This document shows positions 1 through 8,828 of a DNA stretch of 35,917 nucleotides, piece by piece. The translations under genes were made by a program, and so were the position numbers. This DNA is from Sphaerotilus sulfidivorans. Lineage in GTDB: Bacteria; Pseudomonadota; Gammaproteobacteria; Burkholderiales; Burkholderiaceae_C. Position 1 is the first letter of the stretch, and each line of letters begins with the position of its first letter. The DNA is taken from assembly GCF_013426975.1 (NCBI RefSeq), contig NZ_JACCPY010000038.1, positions 1-35,917 on the forward strand, given 5' to 3'. The notes under the pieces were generated by a model. It was not told the origin of the DNA. It did no database searches and saw only the letters and a list, made by a program, of their open reading frames with translations.

Positions 1-622
1 TGCCCTTGCTGTCACGGTTGAGCGGGTTGATCTCGACCAGCGAGGCATCCGTCTCCATGTAGCAGCGGTACAGGTTCTTGAACAGCGACACGGCCTGGTC
101 CACGGTGTGGCCTTCCATGCCGATGGCACGCGCGATCTTGGCCGCCTGCTCGTCGGTCAGACCGGCCAGCGGGTCGATCATCTCGGTGATGATCTTCTCG
201 GGCGTCGAGTGCGCGACCTCCTCGATGTCCATGCCGCCTTCCGACGAGGCGATGAAGGCCACGCTCTGCGTGCCGCGGTCGGTGACCAGCGAGACGTAGA
301 ACTCCTTGCCGATGTCGGCGCCGTCCTCGATGTACAGGCGGCGGACCTTCTGGCCTTCCGCGCCGGTCTGGTGCGTGACCAACTGCATGCCCAGGATGTC
401 GGTGGCGCGGGCGCGCACGTCGTCCAGCGACTTCGCGACCTTCACGCCGCCGCCCTTGCCGCGGCCGCCTGCATGGATCTGCGCCTTCACGACCCAGACC
501 GGGCCGCCCAGCTTCTCGGCGGCTTCCACCGCCTCCTGGACCGTGAATGCCGGGTAGCCGCGCGGCACCGGAACGTCGAACTGGCGCAGGATTTCCTTGC
601 CTTGGTATTCGTGGATCTTCAT
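1..622 (-). CDS. sucC: Succinyl-CoA synthetase (ADP-forming) beta subunit, partial (N-terminal 207 residues)
   Basis: The beta subunit of succinyl-CoA synthetase makes ATP and succinate from succinyl-CoA in the TCA cycle and pairs with SucD in the cytoplasm. The translation from the ATG at 622 begins [15 protein letters not shown], the family's characteristic start, and continues into the ATP-grasp region with a glycine-rich GGRGKGGG stretch near residue 55 and an EINPLN motif near residue 200. The window edge cuts the gene, so only about half of the usual ~388 residues is visible. The order recA-recX-sucC on one strand is typical of Burkholderiales. The 162-base gap to recX probably holds its promoter; a TACAGT box on the minus strand near 714-719 is a weak candidate. 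The Shine-Dalgarno sequence is poor. Confidence 0.96.
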   Translation of the reverse strand, partial: MKIHEYQGKEILRQFDVPVPRGYPAFTVQEAVEAAEKLGGPVWVVKAQIHAGGRGKGGGVKVAKSLDDVRARATDILGMQLVTHQTGAEGQKVRRLYIEDGADIGKEFYVSLVTDRGTQSVAFIASSEGGMDIEEVAHSTPEKIITEMIDPLAGLTDEQAAKIARAIGMEGHTVDQAVSLFKNLYRCYMETDASLVEINPLNRDSKG

Positions 623-784
623 CGCTTGAGCTCTGTTCTGAAGGGATTCAGGAATGAATGCGTCCTGGCGCGCTGCGGCGGCGCCCTGGTCGGCGGCTTT
701 GCCGAGGCGCGCGAACTGTAGCATGTTGCGCCGCATCAACAGGATGCGTGCTTCCCACAGTGTTTGGACGTCGTATGACTGGGG

Positions 785-1270
785 TCAGTCTGGCCGATCC
801 TGCGCTTCAGTGTCGTCGATCTCGGCATGTGCCGCGGCCTGCAGCACCTGGCGGACGATGGTGGACGAGAAGCCGCGAGCGAGCAGAAAGCGCGTCTGGC
901 GCGCACGCTCGTTCAGGTCGGACGGCGCGCTGGCGTAGCGGCGTGACCAGACCGCGCGTGCCCGACTCAGCTCGCTGTCCTTCAGGGCGTCGAGCGCTTC
1001 CTGGTGATCGGCCGGATCGACGCCGCTGGCGTTCAGCTCCTGGCGGATGCGGCTGCTGCCGTGGCGGGCTGCACGCCGGTGCAGCAGCGATTCGACGAAG
1101 CGCTGCTCGCTGAGAAAGCCCAGCGCGGTCAGCTCGTCCAGCAGCGCCTCGACCTGCTCGGCGCTTTCGGCATGCGGTGCCAGCTTGCGCGCAAGTTCGC
1201 TGCGCGAGTGTTCGCGCAGGCTCAGGAAGCGCAGCGCGCGTCCTTTCAGACTGAGGCTGGGCGCTGGCAT
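785..1270 (-). CDS. recX: Recombination regulatory protein RecX
   Basis: RecX binds RecA filaments and limits their extension, damping recombination and the SOS response. The 161-residue product matches the family in length and in its all-helical three-repeat character. It opens with [20 protein letters not shown] and carries the [18 protein letters not shown] segment near residues 44-62 and [21 protein letters not shown] near the C-terminus. It starts 14 bases after the recA stop on the same strand, so it is very likely co-transcribed with recA from the LexA-controlled promoter. I see nothing unusual in it. Confidence 0.95.
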   Translation of the reverse strand: MPAPSLSLKGRALRFLSLREHSRSELARKLAPHAESAEQVEALLDELTALGFLSEQRFVESLLHRRAARHGSSRIRQELNASGVDPADHQEALDALKDSELSRARAVWSRRYASAPSDLNERARQTRFLLARGFSSTIVRQVLQAAAHAEIDDTEAQDRPD

Positions 1271-1284
1271 GGACGCCCGCTGGC

Positions 1285-2340
1285 TCAGGCACCCTCGGTG
1301 CCGGCCAGCGGCGGCAGCAGGCTGATGCCGAGCGATTCGCGGATGCGGTTCTCGATCTCGTGGGCCAGATCCGGGTTCTCGCGCAGGAACTCGCGGCTGT
1401 TGTCCTTGCCCTGGCCGATCTTCTCGCCCTTGTAGGCGTACCAGGCCCCCGACTTGTCGACCAGCTTGGCGTTGACGCCCAGATCGAGAATCTCGCCTTC
1501 GCGGCTGATGCCCTCGCCGTAGAGAATGTCGAAGTCGGCGGTCTTGAACGGCGGGCTGACCTTGTTCTTGACCACCTTGACCCGGGTCTCGTTGCCGATC
1601 ACCTCGTCGCCCTTCTTGATGCTTCCCACGCGGCGGATGTCGAGACGCACCGAGGCATAGAACTTCAGCGCGTTGCCGCCGGTGGTGGTCTCCGGGCTGC
1701 CGAACATCACGCCGATCTTCATGCGGATCTGGTTGATGAAGATGACGGTGCAGTTGGTCTTCTTGATGGTGGCGGTGAGCTTGCGCAGCGCCTGGCTCAT
1801 CAGACGGGCCTGCAGGCCGGGCAGGGCATCGCCCATCTCGCCCTCGAGCTCGGCCTTCGGGGTCAGCGCCGCGACCGAGTCGACGACGATCAGGTCGACC
1901 GCGCCGGAGCGCACCAGCGCATCGACGATCTCCAGCGCCTGCTCGCCGGTGTCGGGCTGGCTGATCAGCAGCTCCTGCAGGTTCACGCCGAGCTTCTGCG
2001 CGTACTGCGCATCGAGCGCATGCTCGGCGTCGATGAAGGCGCAGGTGCCGGCGAGCTTCTGCATCTCGGCGATGACCTGCAGCGTCAGCGTGGTCTTGCC
2101 CGAGGACTCGGGGCCGTAGATCTCGATGACCCGGCCGCGCGGCAGGCCGCCCACGCCCAGCGCGATGTCCAGGCCCAGCGAGCCGGTCGAGACGACCTGG
2201 ATGTCCTCGATCACCTCGCCCTCGCCGAGGCGCATGATCGATCCCTTGCCGAACTGCTTGTCGATCTGCGCCAGCGCGGCCTGCAGGGCCTTGGCCTTCT
2301 CGGTGTTCAGCGAGGCGGGGGCGGACTTGGATGCATCCAT
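1285..2340 (-). CDS. recA: Recombinase RecA
   Basis: RecA is the DNA-dependent ATPase that pairs homologous strands and triggers LexA self-cleavage. The 351-residue product has the Walker A motif GPESSGKTT at about residues 76-84, the [13 protein letters not shown] Walker B region, and the [16 protein letters not shown] and [21 protein letters not shown] loops. It contains no intein. I place the start at 2340, not at the in-frame ATG at 2367. An AGGAGAA ribosome site (2346-2352) lies 5 bases before 2340, and the upstream ATG sits inside the predicted -10 box, so it should not be in the mRNA. recX follows after 14 bases. Confidence 0.98.
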   Translation of the reverse strand: MDASKSAPASLNTEKAKALQAALAQIDKQFGKGSIMRLGEGEVIEDIQVVSTGSLGLDIALGVGGLPRGRVIEIYGPESSGKTTLTLQVIAEMQKLAGTCAFIDAEHALDAQYAQKLGVNLQELLISQPDTGEQALEIVDALVRSGAVDLIVVDSVAALTPKAELEGEMGDALPGLQARLMSQALRKLTATIKKTNCTVIFINQIRMKIGVMFGSPETTTGGNALKFYASVRLDIRRVGSIKKGDEVIGNETRVKVVKNKVSPPFKTADFDILYGEGISREGEILDLGVNAKLVDKSGAWYAYKGEKIGQGKDNSREFLRENPDLAHEIENRIRESLGISLLPPLAGTEGA

Positions 2341-2365
2341 CGGGGTTCTCCTGGGTGTGGCGGCC

Positions 2366-2395
2366 ATTATCTCAGAGACTGTCTATTTGTACAGT
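2366..2395 (-). promoter_or_regulatory. recA promoter with overlapping LexA (SOS) box
   Basis: The sequence CTGTCTATTTGTACAG at 2379-2394 fits the LexA consensus CTGT-N8-ACAG exactly, with a flanking A and T extending the dyad. On the minus strand a -10-like GATAAT (2371-2366) lies 17 bases from CTGTAC (2394-2389), which serves as the -35 and is half of the LexA site. LexA bound here would block RNA polymerase. The deduced transcript starts near 2359 and has a leader of about 18 bases. Confidence 0.88.
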
Positions 2396-2541
2396 GGTGA
2401 TGTGATGGATCGGCCGGCGGATCCGCAGGCCTGTGGCCTGAGGTGCACAGGCGGTCCGGACGGCAGGTCATCCGATGACTTCGCCCCGGTCATGCTGTCC
2501 GGCTGTTGCCTGACGAGACGCAAGGCGCGGGTGGCCATCAT

Positions 2542-2583
2542 CGCATCTGTCCCGATGCGGTACGGTGCGGGGCTTTCTACAAT
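2542..2583 (+). promoter_or_regulatory. Candidate promoter of the two-component operon, with an inverted repeat
   Basis: A good -10 box, TACAAT, lies at 2578-2583, but no good -35 box precedes it. Instead a perfect 6-bp inverted repeat, CGCATC-N6-GATGCG (2542-2559), covers the place where the -35 would be. This looks like an activator- or repressor-dependent promoter. That reading is inference from position only. Confidence 0.4.
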
Positions 2584-2598
2584 CGGACCCAGAAGCAG

Positions 2599-2628
2599 GG
2601 ATCCCTCAGGATCCGGCAGGATACAGAG
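2599..2628 (+). repeat. Three tandem 10-bp GGATNN repeats in the leader of the response-regulator gene
   Basis: GGATCCCTCA (2599-2608), GGATCCGGCA (2609-2618) and GGATACAGAG (2619-2628) follow one another with exact 10-bp phasing, just before the ribosome site and the start codon at 2638. OmpR-family regulators commonly bind direct repeats spaced by about one helical turn, so autoregulation is possible. The third unit also forms part of the AGAGGAGA ribosome site. Confidence 0.5.
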
Positions 2629-2637
2629 GAGACTGAC

Positions 2638-3309
2638 ATGCGCATTCTGATCGCCGAAGATGACCAGGTCCTGGCCGACGGACTGCTGCGCAGCCTGCGC
2701 AGCGCCGGCTATGCCGTCGACCATGTGGCCAGCGGATCGGAAGCCGATGCCGCGCTGGCGGCCCACGAGTTCGATCTGCTGATCCTCGATCTGGGTCTGC
2801 CCAAGATGCATGGCCTGGAGGTGCTGAAGAAGCTGCGCGGGCGCGGCTCGGCGGTGCCGGTGCTGATCCTGACCGCGGCCGACTCGATCGAGCAGCGCGT
2901 CAAGGGCCTGGACCTGGGCGCCGACGACTACATGGCCAAGCCCTTCTCGCTGCAGGAGCTGGAGGCCCGGGTGCGCGCGCTCACCCGCCGCGGCCTGGGC
3001 TCGGCCAGCAGCCTGATCAAGCACGGGCCGCTGACCTTCGACGCCACCGGTCGCGTCGCCTACATCAACGAGCAGATGGTCGACCTGTCGGCGCGCGAGC
3101 TCAGCCTGCTGGAGGTGCTGCTGCAGCGCGCCGGCCGCCTGGTGAGCAAGGACCAGCTGGTCGAGCGGCTGTGCGAGTGGGGCGAGGAGGTCAGCAACAA
3201 CGCCATCGAGGTCTACATCCACCGGCTGCGCAAGAAGATCGAGCAGGGCCCGATCCGCATCGCCACCGTGCGCGGTCTGGGCTACTGTCTTGAGAAGATC
3301 GCGGCCTGA
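2638..3309 (+). CDS. OmpR-family response regulator, TctD-like
   Basis: This 223-residue DNA-binding response regulator has an N-terminal receiver domain (about residues 1-115) and a C-terminal winged-helix domain (about 125-220). The receiver shows the acidic pocket E7-D8-D9, phospho-acceptor D51 in LILDLGLP, T79 and K101 in AKPFS. The winged helix ends with the usual EVYIHRLRKKIE and VRGLGYCL motifs. Start 2638 has an AGAGGAGA ribosome site. It is followed by, and overlaps, a sensor kinase whose N-terminal domain is of the TctE kind, which is why I compare it with TctD, the regulator of tricarboxylate uptake. PmrA/QseB-type regulators look similar, so the target genes are not known. It is transcribed divergently from recA. 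Confidence 0.9.
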   Translation: MRILIAEDDQVLADGLLRSLRSAGYAVDHVASGSEADAALAAHEFDLLILDLGLPKMHGLEVLKKLRGRGSAVPVLILTAADSIEQRVKGLDLGADDYMAKPFSLQELEARVRALTRRGLGSASSLIKHGPLTFDATGRVAYINEQMVDLSARELSLLEVLLQRAGRLVSKDQLVERLCEWGEEVSNNAIEVYIHRLRKKIEQGPIRIATVRGLGYCLEKIAA

Positions 3310-4894
3310 GGCCCTGCCGGTTCCGGAACCGGCCTCGGCGCCGGCTGCGCCGGTCGGGCTGCTTGCGCGCCGGCGCGAGCAGCGCTCGCTGTTCGGCGAG
3401 ATCCTCGACTGGATGCTCGCGCCGCTGCTGCTGCTGTGGCCGATGAGCCTGGCGCTGACCTGGCTGGCCGCGCAGGGCATCGCCAGCCTGCCCTATGACC
3501 GGGCGCTGATCGAGTCGGTGCGCTCGCTGGGCCAGCGCGTCGAGGTGCGCGGCGACGACATCCTGTTCGACCTGTCGCGCGAGACGGCGCGCATGCTGCG
3601 CGCCGACGAGGTCGACAATGTCTATTACCTGGTGCGCGGCGCGCGGGGCGAGATCGTCAGCGGCGACCGCGACCTGCCGCTGCCGCCCGCCGACGAGCCG
3701 CGCACGCCCGGCCAGGTCAAGGTGCGCGACGACGAGATCCACGGCGACAGCGTGCGTGTGGCCTACCAGTGGATCGTGCCGGGATCGGACGCGCGCGCGG
3801 TGCTGGTGCAGGTGGCCGAGACGCAGGCCAAGCGCTCGCGGCTGGCCACCGAGATCATCAAGGGCGTGATCCTGCCGCAGTTCGTCATCCTGCCGGTGGC
3901 GGTGCTGCTGGTGTGGATGGCGCTGGTGCGCGGTCTGGCGCCGCTGACCGCGCTGCAGCAGCGCATCCGCGAGCGCGCCAGCGACGATGTCTCGCCGATC
4001 GACGTGCATGAGGTGCCCGAGGAGGTCTCGCCGCTGGTGCAGGCGATCAACGACCTGCTCGAGCGCCAGCAGTCCTCGCTGGCGACGCAGAAGCGCTTCC
4101 TGGCGGATGCGGCGCACCAGCTCAAGACGCCGCTGGCGGGCCTGCGCATGCAGGCCGAGCTGGCTGCGCGCGAGATCGACGCCGGCCACGGCGATCCGCA
4201 GCTGCTGCGTGCCTCGCTGCAGCAGATGGCGCGGGCCTCGCAGCGCGCGGCGCACATGGTCAACCAGCTGCTGTCGATGGCGCGGGCCGATGCACGTGCC
4301 GGCATCGAGGCCCGTGACCGCATCGACCTGGAGGCCCTGGCCACCGATGTGGTGCGCGACTTCGTGCCGCGTTCGCTCGATGCCGGCATCGATCTGGGCT
4401 ACGAGGGCGCCGACTCCCAACTGCCCGATGCCTTGCAGCGCCCCGGCCAGGCCGAGGTGCTCGGCCACGCCCTGCTGCTGCGCGAGCTGATCTCCAATCT
4501 GGTCGACAACGCGCTGCACTACACCCCGCGCGGTGGTGCCGTCACGGTGCGGGTGGTGCCCGATCCGTTTGCGCAGACGGTGGTGCTGCAGGTCGAGGAC
4601 TCGGGGCCGGGCATTCCGGCGGCCGAGCGCGAGCTGGTCTTCCAGCCCTTCTACCGCGCGCTGGGCACCACGGTCGACGGCTCCGGCCTGGGGCTGGCGA
4701 TCGTCGCGGAGATCGCCCACCAGCATGGCAGCACGGTGCAGCTCGATGATGCCCGCGAGTCCAGCCAGGTGCCGGCCGGCGAGGGGCCGGGGGCGCGCTT
4801 CACCATCCGCCTGCGCCAGGCGCCGGTGCCGGAGGCGGTGTCGCTGGAGGGGCCAGCGGCCGAGCTGGCTCGCTCCGACGAGATTCCGGTCTGA
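3290..4894 (+). CDS. Sensor histidine kinase, TctE-like (2CSK_N type)
   Basis: This membrane sensor kinase is the likely partner of the preceding regulator. Numbered from the TTG at 3290, a first membrane helix lies at about 41-62, a periplasmic 2CSK_N-like domain (PYDRALIESVRSLGQRV) at about 68-185 and a second helix at about 190-213. The phospho-acceptor is H276 in DAAHQLKTPLAGL, the N box contains N407, the G1 box is DSGPGIP and the G2 box is GSGLGLA (about 464-470). The start is uncertain. TTG at 3290 overlaps the regulator gene by 20 bases and has no clear ribosome site. The next in-frame ATG lies in the first membrane helix and would remove the conserved SLFGEILDWMLAPLL segment. TctE-like kinases sense citrate-type acids; the ligand here is unknown. 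Confidence 0.88.
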   Translation: MRRSRPEALPVPEPASAPAAPVGLLARRREQRSLFGEILDWMLAPLLLLWPMSLALTWLAAQGIASLPYDRALIESVRSLGQRVEVRGDDILFDLSRETARMLRADEVDNVYYLVRGARGEIVSGDRDLPLPPADEPRTPGQVKVRDDEIHGDSVRVAYQWIVPGSDARAVLVQVAETQAKRSRLATEIIKGVILPQFVILPVAVLLVWMALVRGLAPLTALQQRIRERASDDVSPIDVHEVPEEVSPLVQAINDLLERQQSSLATQKRFLADAAHQLKTPLAGLRMQAELAAREIDAGHGDPQLLRASLQQMARASQRAAHMVNQLLSMARADARAGIEARDRIDLEALATDVVRDFVPRSLDAGIDLGYEGADSQLPDALQRPGQAEVLGHALLLRELISNLVDNALHYTPRGGAVTVRVVPDPFAQTVVLQVEDSGPGIPAAERELVFQPFYRALGTTVDGSGLGLAIVAEIAHQHGSTVQLDDARESSQVPAGEGPGARFTIRLRQAPVPEAVSLEGPAAELARSDEIPV

Positions 4895-4926
4895 GCTGCG
4901 CCGCCCGCCCGCCCGGCCGCTCTGCC

Positions 4927-6093
4927 TCAGCTCTGCATCAGCCGGCGCGATCGGGCGATGGACATCAGGATGCCCAGCGACAGCCCGAGCGTGACCAGCG
5001 CGGTGCCGCCGTAGCTCATGAAGGGCAGCGGCACGCCCACCACCGGCAGGATGCCGCTGACCATGCCCATGTTGACGAAGGCATAGACGAAGAAGCTCAT
5101 CGTGATCGAGCCGGCCAGCAGTCGAGAGAAGGTGGTCGGCGCCTCGTGCGCGATCACCAGGCCGCGGAAGATCAGGAAGGTGTAGGCCGCCAGCAGCGCG
5201 CAGCCGCCGGCAAAGCCGAATTCCTCGGAGAAGGCCGCGAAGATGAAGTCGGAGGTGCGCTCCGGGATGAACTCCAGATGGGTCTGGGTGCCCTGCATGA
5301 AGCCCTTGCCGGTCAGGCCGCCCGAGCCGATGGCGATCATGCCCTGGATGATGTGGAAGCCCTTGCCCAGCGGATCGCGGTTCGGGTCGAGCAGGGTGCA
5401 GACACGGCCTTTCTGGTAGCCATGAAGCACATGCCAGTCCACCCCGGGCTGGCAGATGGTCGGCTCGGCCAGGATCAGCGCGATGATGCCGATGCTGCCC
5501 AGCGCGATGGCTGGCAGGATCAGCTTCCACGACAGCCCGGCGAAGAAGATGACGAAGAAGCCGGCGAAGAAGATCAGCAGACCGGTGCCCAGGTCGGGCT
5601 GCTTGGCCACCAGCAGGAAGGGCACCAGCACCAGCACGAAGGCCTTGGCGATGTCGCCGGTCTGGCCACGGCCTTCGCGGCGCTGGAACCACCAGGCGGC
5701 CATCAGCGGCGTGGCGATCTTCAGGATCTCGCTGGGCTGGATGACGATGCCGACATTGAGCCAGCGCCGTGCGCCCTTGTTCGTCGGGTCGATGCCGAAG
5801 GCGGCGGTGAGCAGCAGCAGAATGACCCCCAGCGTGTACAGCGGCACCGCCAGCGACATCAGCCGCTGCTGCGGTGCCTGGGCCACCAAGAAGAAGACCA
5901 CGCCGGCCAGCACCATGTTGCGCACCTGCAGTCCGAAGCGCGCGCCGTTGTCGTAGCCGGCCGAGTACATCGCGGTCAGGCCGATGGTGGCGATGATCAG
6001 GATGGCCAGCAGCAGCGGCAGATCGAAGCCGTGGAACAGCGGCTGCACCCGCTGCCACAGGGTCGGGCGGTCGAACGGGGTGTTGATGATCAT
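4927..6093 (-). CDS. rodA: Rod-shape peptidoglycan polymerase RodA (SEDS family)
   Basis: RodA is a multi-spanning glycosyltransferase that polymerises lipid II into glycan strands for cell elongation, working with PBP2. The 388-residue product has about ten hydrophobic segments and the SEDS signatures RRWLNVG followed by QPSEILKI, KQPDLGTGLLIF, HTDFIFA-like TSDFIFAAFSEEFG, and the C-terminal MGMVSGILPVVGVPLPFMSYGG. Its ATG at 6093 overlaps the mrdA stop codon by four bases (ATGA), which fits translational coupling. FtsW, the division paralogue, is encoded at 26361-27611. The 3' end faces the sensor-kinase gene across 32 bases in which I see no clear terminator. Confidence 0.96.
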   Translation of the reverse strand: MIINTPFDRPTLWQRVQPLFHGFDLPLLLAILIIATIGLTAMYSAGYDNGARFGLQVRNMVLAGVVFFLVAQAPQQRLMSLAVPLYTLGVILLLLTAAFGIDPTNKGARRWLNVGIVIQPSEILKIATPLMAAWWFQRREGRGQTGDIAKAFVLVLVPFLLVAKQPDLGTGLLIFFAGFFVIFFAGLSWKLILPAIALGSIGIIALILAEPTICQPGVDWHVLHGYQKGRVCTLLDPNRDPLGKGFHIIQGMIAIGSGGLTGKGFMQGTQTHLEFIPERTSDFIFAAFSEEFGFAGGCALLAAYTFLIFRGLVIAHEAPTTFSRLLAGSITMSFFVYAFVNMGMVSGILPVVGVPLPFMSYGGTALVTLGLSLGILMSIARSRRLMQS

Positions 6094-8258
6094 GGCGCGG
6101 AGTCCTTCGGCGAGGAGGCCGGTGTGCTTGGCGCCGGCGGCGCGGGCGATGCATCGCGTCGGGGCACCCACCAGCGCTGCAGCGCACGCGCCTGGGGTGG
6201 CTCGCCCGGCGGGGTCGGGTCGATCTGGCGCGGTGTGCTGGCGTTGGCCGCGGCGCCGGTGGAGGAGGCCGCCGTCGCGGGCAGGTCGCTTTCCATGCCG
6301 CCGGTGCGCGCCGGCGGTAGTGGCACGTCGGCCACCGCGATGAAGGGGCCGATCGGCGCTGCGCCCTGGCCCTTCTGGACCAGCGCGATGTCCTCGGGCG
6401 AGGGATAGCGGCCGGCGATCACATAGTCGAGCACGCGGCGTGCGATCGGCGCGGCCGCCTCGGCGCCGAAGCCGGCGTTCTCCACGACGATCGCCAGCGC
6501 GATGCGCGGCTCGTCCAGCGGCGCGAAGGCGGTGTAGAGCGAGTGGTCGCGCTTGTACTCGGCCAGCCGGGAGGCGTTGTACTTCTCGTTCTGGCGGATG
6601 GTGACCGCCTGCGCGGTGCCGGTCTTGCCGCCGCTGGCGTAGGGCGCGCCGGCGAAGACCCGGGTGGCAGTCCCCGACTGTGTCACGCCGAACATCGCGT
6701 TCTTGATGACCTCGACATCGGGCTCGCGCAGCTTCATGTCGAGCACCAGCTGCGAGGACAGGATGCGTGTCTCGCGGCTCACCGCATCCTCGATGCCGCG
6801 CACCACGCGCGGCGCGTAGCGCTTGCCGCCGGCCACCAGCGTGGCCTGCGCGCTGGCGAGCTGCAGCATGGTGAAGTTGTTGTAGCCCTGGCCGATGCCC
6901 AGCGAGATGGTCTCGCCGGCGTACCAGCGCTTCTGCTCCGGGCGCCTGTACTTGTTGCGCTTCCACTCGGTCGAGGGCAGGTCGCCGGTGGCCTCGCCCT
7001 CCAGGTCGATGCCGGTCCTCTCGCCGAAGCCGTAGGGCGCCATCTGGTCGTGGATCATGTCCACGCCCATCTCGCTGGCGAGCATGTAGTAGTAGACATT
7101 GCTCGACTGCACGATCGAGCGGGCCATGTCGACCGAGCCCAGGCCGTGATCGCCGTGGCTGCGGAAGCGGTGGTTGCCGAACATGAACGAGCCGTTGTCG
7201 AAGATGGCCTGGCCGGCGGTGCGCTTGCCGGTGATCAGCGCGGCCATCGCCATGAAGGGCTTGTAGGTCGAGCCCGGCGGGTAGGTGCCGCGCAGCGCGC
7301 GGTTGAGCAGCGGCTTGTCGAGCGACTCGTTGAGTTCCTTCCAGGAGTCCTGGTCGATGCCGCCGACGAACAGATTGGGGTCGAAGCCGGGCTGGCTGAC
7401 GAAGGCCAGCACCTCGCCGTTGCGCGGGTCGATCGCCACCAGCGCGCCGCGGCGCCTGCCGAACAGCTCCTCGACCAGCGACTGCAGCTTGATGTCGATC
7501 GACAGCCGCACGGTGTTGCCCGGCGTGGCCGGCTCGGAGCGCAGCAGCCGCACCGGATGCCCGCCGGCCGAGGTCTCGACCTCCTCGAAGCCGGTGATGC
7601 CGTGCAGCTCGCGCTCGTAGCTCTGCTCGATGCCGAGCTTGCCGATCACCTCGGTGCCGCGGTAGTTGGCCTGGTCCTCGTCGGACCACTCGGCCATCAT
7701 GTCCTTCTCGCGCTGGTTGATGCGGCCGATGTAGCCGATCAGATGGCCCGCCGTCTCGCCGAAGGGATAGTTGCGGAACAGCCGCGCCTTGATCTCGACG
7801 CCGGGAAAGCGGTAGCGCTGCGCGGTGAAGCGCGCGACCTCCTCGTCGGTGAGCTTGGTGCGGATCGGCAGCGACTCGAAGCGCTTGGACTCGACCATCA
7901 CCCGCTTGAAGCGGCGGCGGTCGCGCGGCGCGATCTCCACCACCTCCGAGAGCTGGTCGATCACGGTGTCCAGATCGTCGACCAGCTGCGAGCGGGTGAT
8001 CTCCAGCGTGTAGGCCGAGTAGTTGTCGGCCAGCACCACGCCGTTGCGATCGACGATCAGGCCGCGGTTGGGCACGATCGGCACGATCGAGATGCGGTTC
8101 TTCTCGGCCCGGGTCGAGAGCTCCTCGTGCTTGACCACCTGCAGCACCAGCAGCCGCGCCACGATCAGGCCGAAGCAGATCAGCACCAGCAGCGCAGCCG
8201 CCAGCAGGCGGGTGCGGAACCGGTCGAGCTCCTGTTCGACGTTGCGCAGTTCGGTCAT
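6090..8258 (-). CDS. mrdA: Penicillin-binding protein 2, elongation transpeptidase
   Basis: PBP2 cross-links peptidoglycan during elongation in complex with RodA and MreC/D. A cytoplasmic N-terminus and one membrane anchor (about 17-40) lead into the dimerisation/pedestal domain (PNRGLIVDRNG at about 63-73) and the transpeptidase domain. Catalytic motifs are S330-T-Y-K333, S385-S-N387 and K545-T-G547. At 722 residues it is longer than the usual 620-660. The extra length is a proline/alanine/threonine-rich C-terminal tail from about residue 640 that looks disordered. It lies between mreD and rodA, as in most Proteobacteria. Confidence 0.97.
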   Translation of the reverse strand: MTELRNVEQELDRFRTRLLAAALLVLICFGLIVARLLVLQVVKHEELSTRAEKNRISIVPIVPNRGLIVDRNGVVLADNYSAYTLEITRSQLVDDLDTVIDQLSEVVEIAPRDRRRFKRVMVESKRFESLPIRTKLTDEEVARFTAQRYRFPGVEIKARLFRNYPFGETAGHLIGYIGRINQREKDMMAEWSDEDQANYRGTEVIGKLGIEQSYERELHGITGFEEVETSAGGHPVRLLRSEPATPGNTVRLSIDIKLQSLVEELFGRRRGALVAIDPRNGEVLAFVSQPGFDPNLFVGGIDQDSWKELNESLDKPLLNRALRGTYPPGSTYKPFMAMAALITGKRTAGQAIFDNGSFMFGNHRFRSHGDHGLGSVDMARSIVQSSNVYYYMLASEMGVDMIHDQMAPYGFGERTGIDLEGEATGDLPSTEWKRNKYRRPEQKRWYAGETISLGIGQGYNNFTMLQLASAQATLVAGGKRYAPRVVRGIEDAVSRETRILSSQLVLDMKLREPDVEVIKNAMFGVTQSGTATRVFAGAPYASGGKTGTAQAVTIRQNEKYNASRLAEYKRDHSLYTAFAPLDEPRIALAIVVENAGFGAEAAAPIARRVLDYVIAGRYPSPEDIALVQKGQGAAPIGPFIAVADVPLPPARTGGMESDLPATAASSTGAAANASTPRQIDPTPPGEPPQARALQRWWVPRRDASPAPPAPSTPASSPKDSAP

Positions 8259-8298
8259 CGTGACGGCGGGGCGGCGCGGCGGCGGATCACGGCCCGCC

Positions 8299-8817
8299 TC
8301 ACAGCGGCCGGTTCTCGTCCGGGTCGGGGGCGCGGCGCTGCGGCACCAGCAGCAGCCAGCTCGCCAGCGGCCACAGCAGCGCCTCGAACAGCGGCGCCAG
8401 CAGCATCGGCCAGCCGGGGAACTCGGCGCCGGTGGCCAGGCGCAGCAGCAGCGAGGTCACATGGGCGGCCACGAACAGCGGCAGCACATGCACCGCCTGC
8501 GCGCCCGGCGTGAACCACAGGATGCGGCGATGGATGGTGATCGCGAAATAGCTCAGCAGCGTGTAGGCGAGCGCATGCTGACCCAGCAGCGCGCTGTCGT
8601 GCACATCCATCAGCAGGCCGAACATGAAGGCCGCGCCGACACCGACGCGGCGCGGCTGGTGCACGTTCCAGAACACCAGCGCGAGCGCCATCAGGTCCGG
8701 CATCGCCGGCTGGCGGCCCAGCGGGATCAGGTTGAGCAGCAGCGCCCCGACCAGCGTGGTCCACATGAACCATGGGTTGACCGGCAGCAGCAGCTGGTCC
8801 GACGAGCGGGGCATCAT
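8299..8817 (-). CDS. mreD: Rod-shape-determining membrane protein MreD
   Basis: MreD is a small integral membrane protein of the elongation complex that links MreC to the PBP2-RodA synthase. The 172-residue product has about five hydrophobic segments and the family segment FGLLMDVHDSALLGQHALAYTLLSYFA at about residues 66-92. A GAGGAGA ribosome site lies 7 bases before the ATG at 8817; a second ATG follows immediately at 8814. It sits 11 bases after mreC and 40 bases before mrdA. Confidence 0.95.
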   Translation of the reverse strand: MMPRSSDQLLLPVNPWFMWTTLVGALLLNLIPLGRQPAMPDLMALALVFWNVHQPRRVGVGAAFMFGLLMDVHDSALLGQHALAYTLLSYFAITIHRRILWFTPGAQAVHVLPLFVAAHVTSLLLRLATGAEFPGWPMLLAPLFEALLWPLASWLLLVPQRRAPDPDENRPL

Positions 8818-8828
8818 CGGCGATCTCC

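Noticed and set aside
2341-2367. Alternative upstream recA start at ATG 2367
   Set aside because: It overlaps the predicted -10 box, lacks a ribosome site, and the start at 2340 has AGGAGAA at ideal distance.
3191-6187. 998-codon open frame on the minus strand
   Set aside because: It runs antisense to the sensor kinase and out of frame with rodA. Its Arg/His/Pro/Gly-rich translation has no family features and is the usual by-product of GC-rich codon use.
6543-8513. 656-codon plus-strand frame
   Set aside because: Shadow of mrdA; the translation is low-complexity Ala/Leu/Asp/Arg with no motifs.
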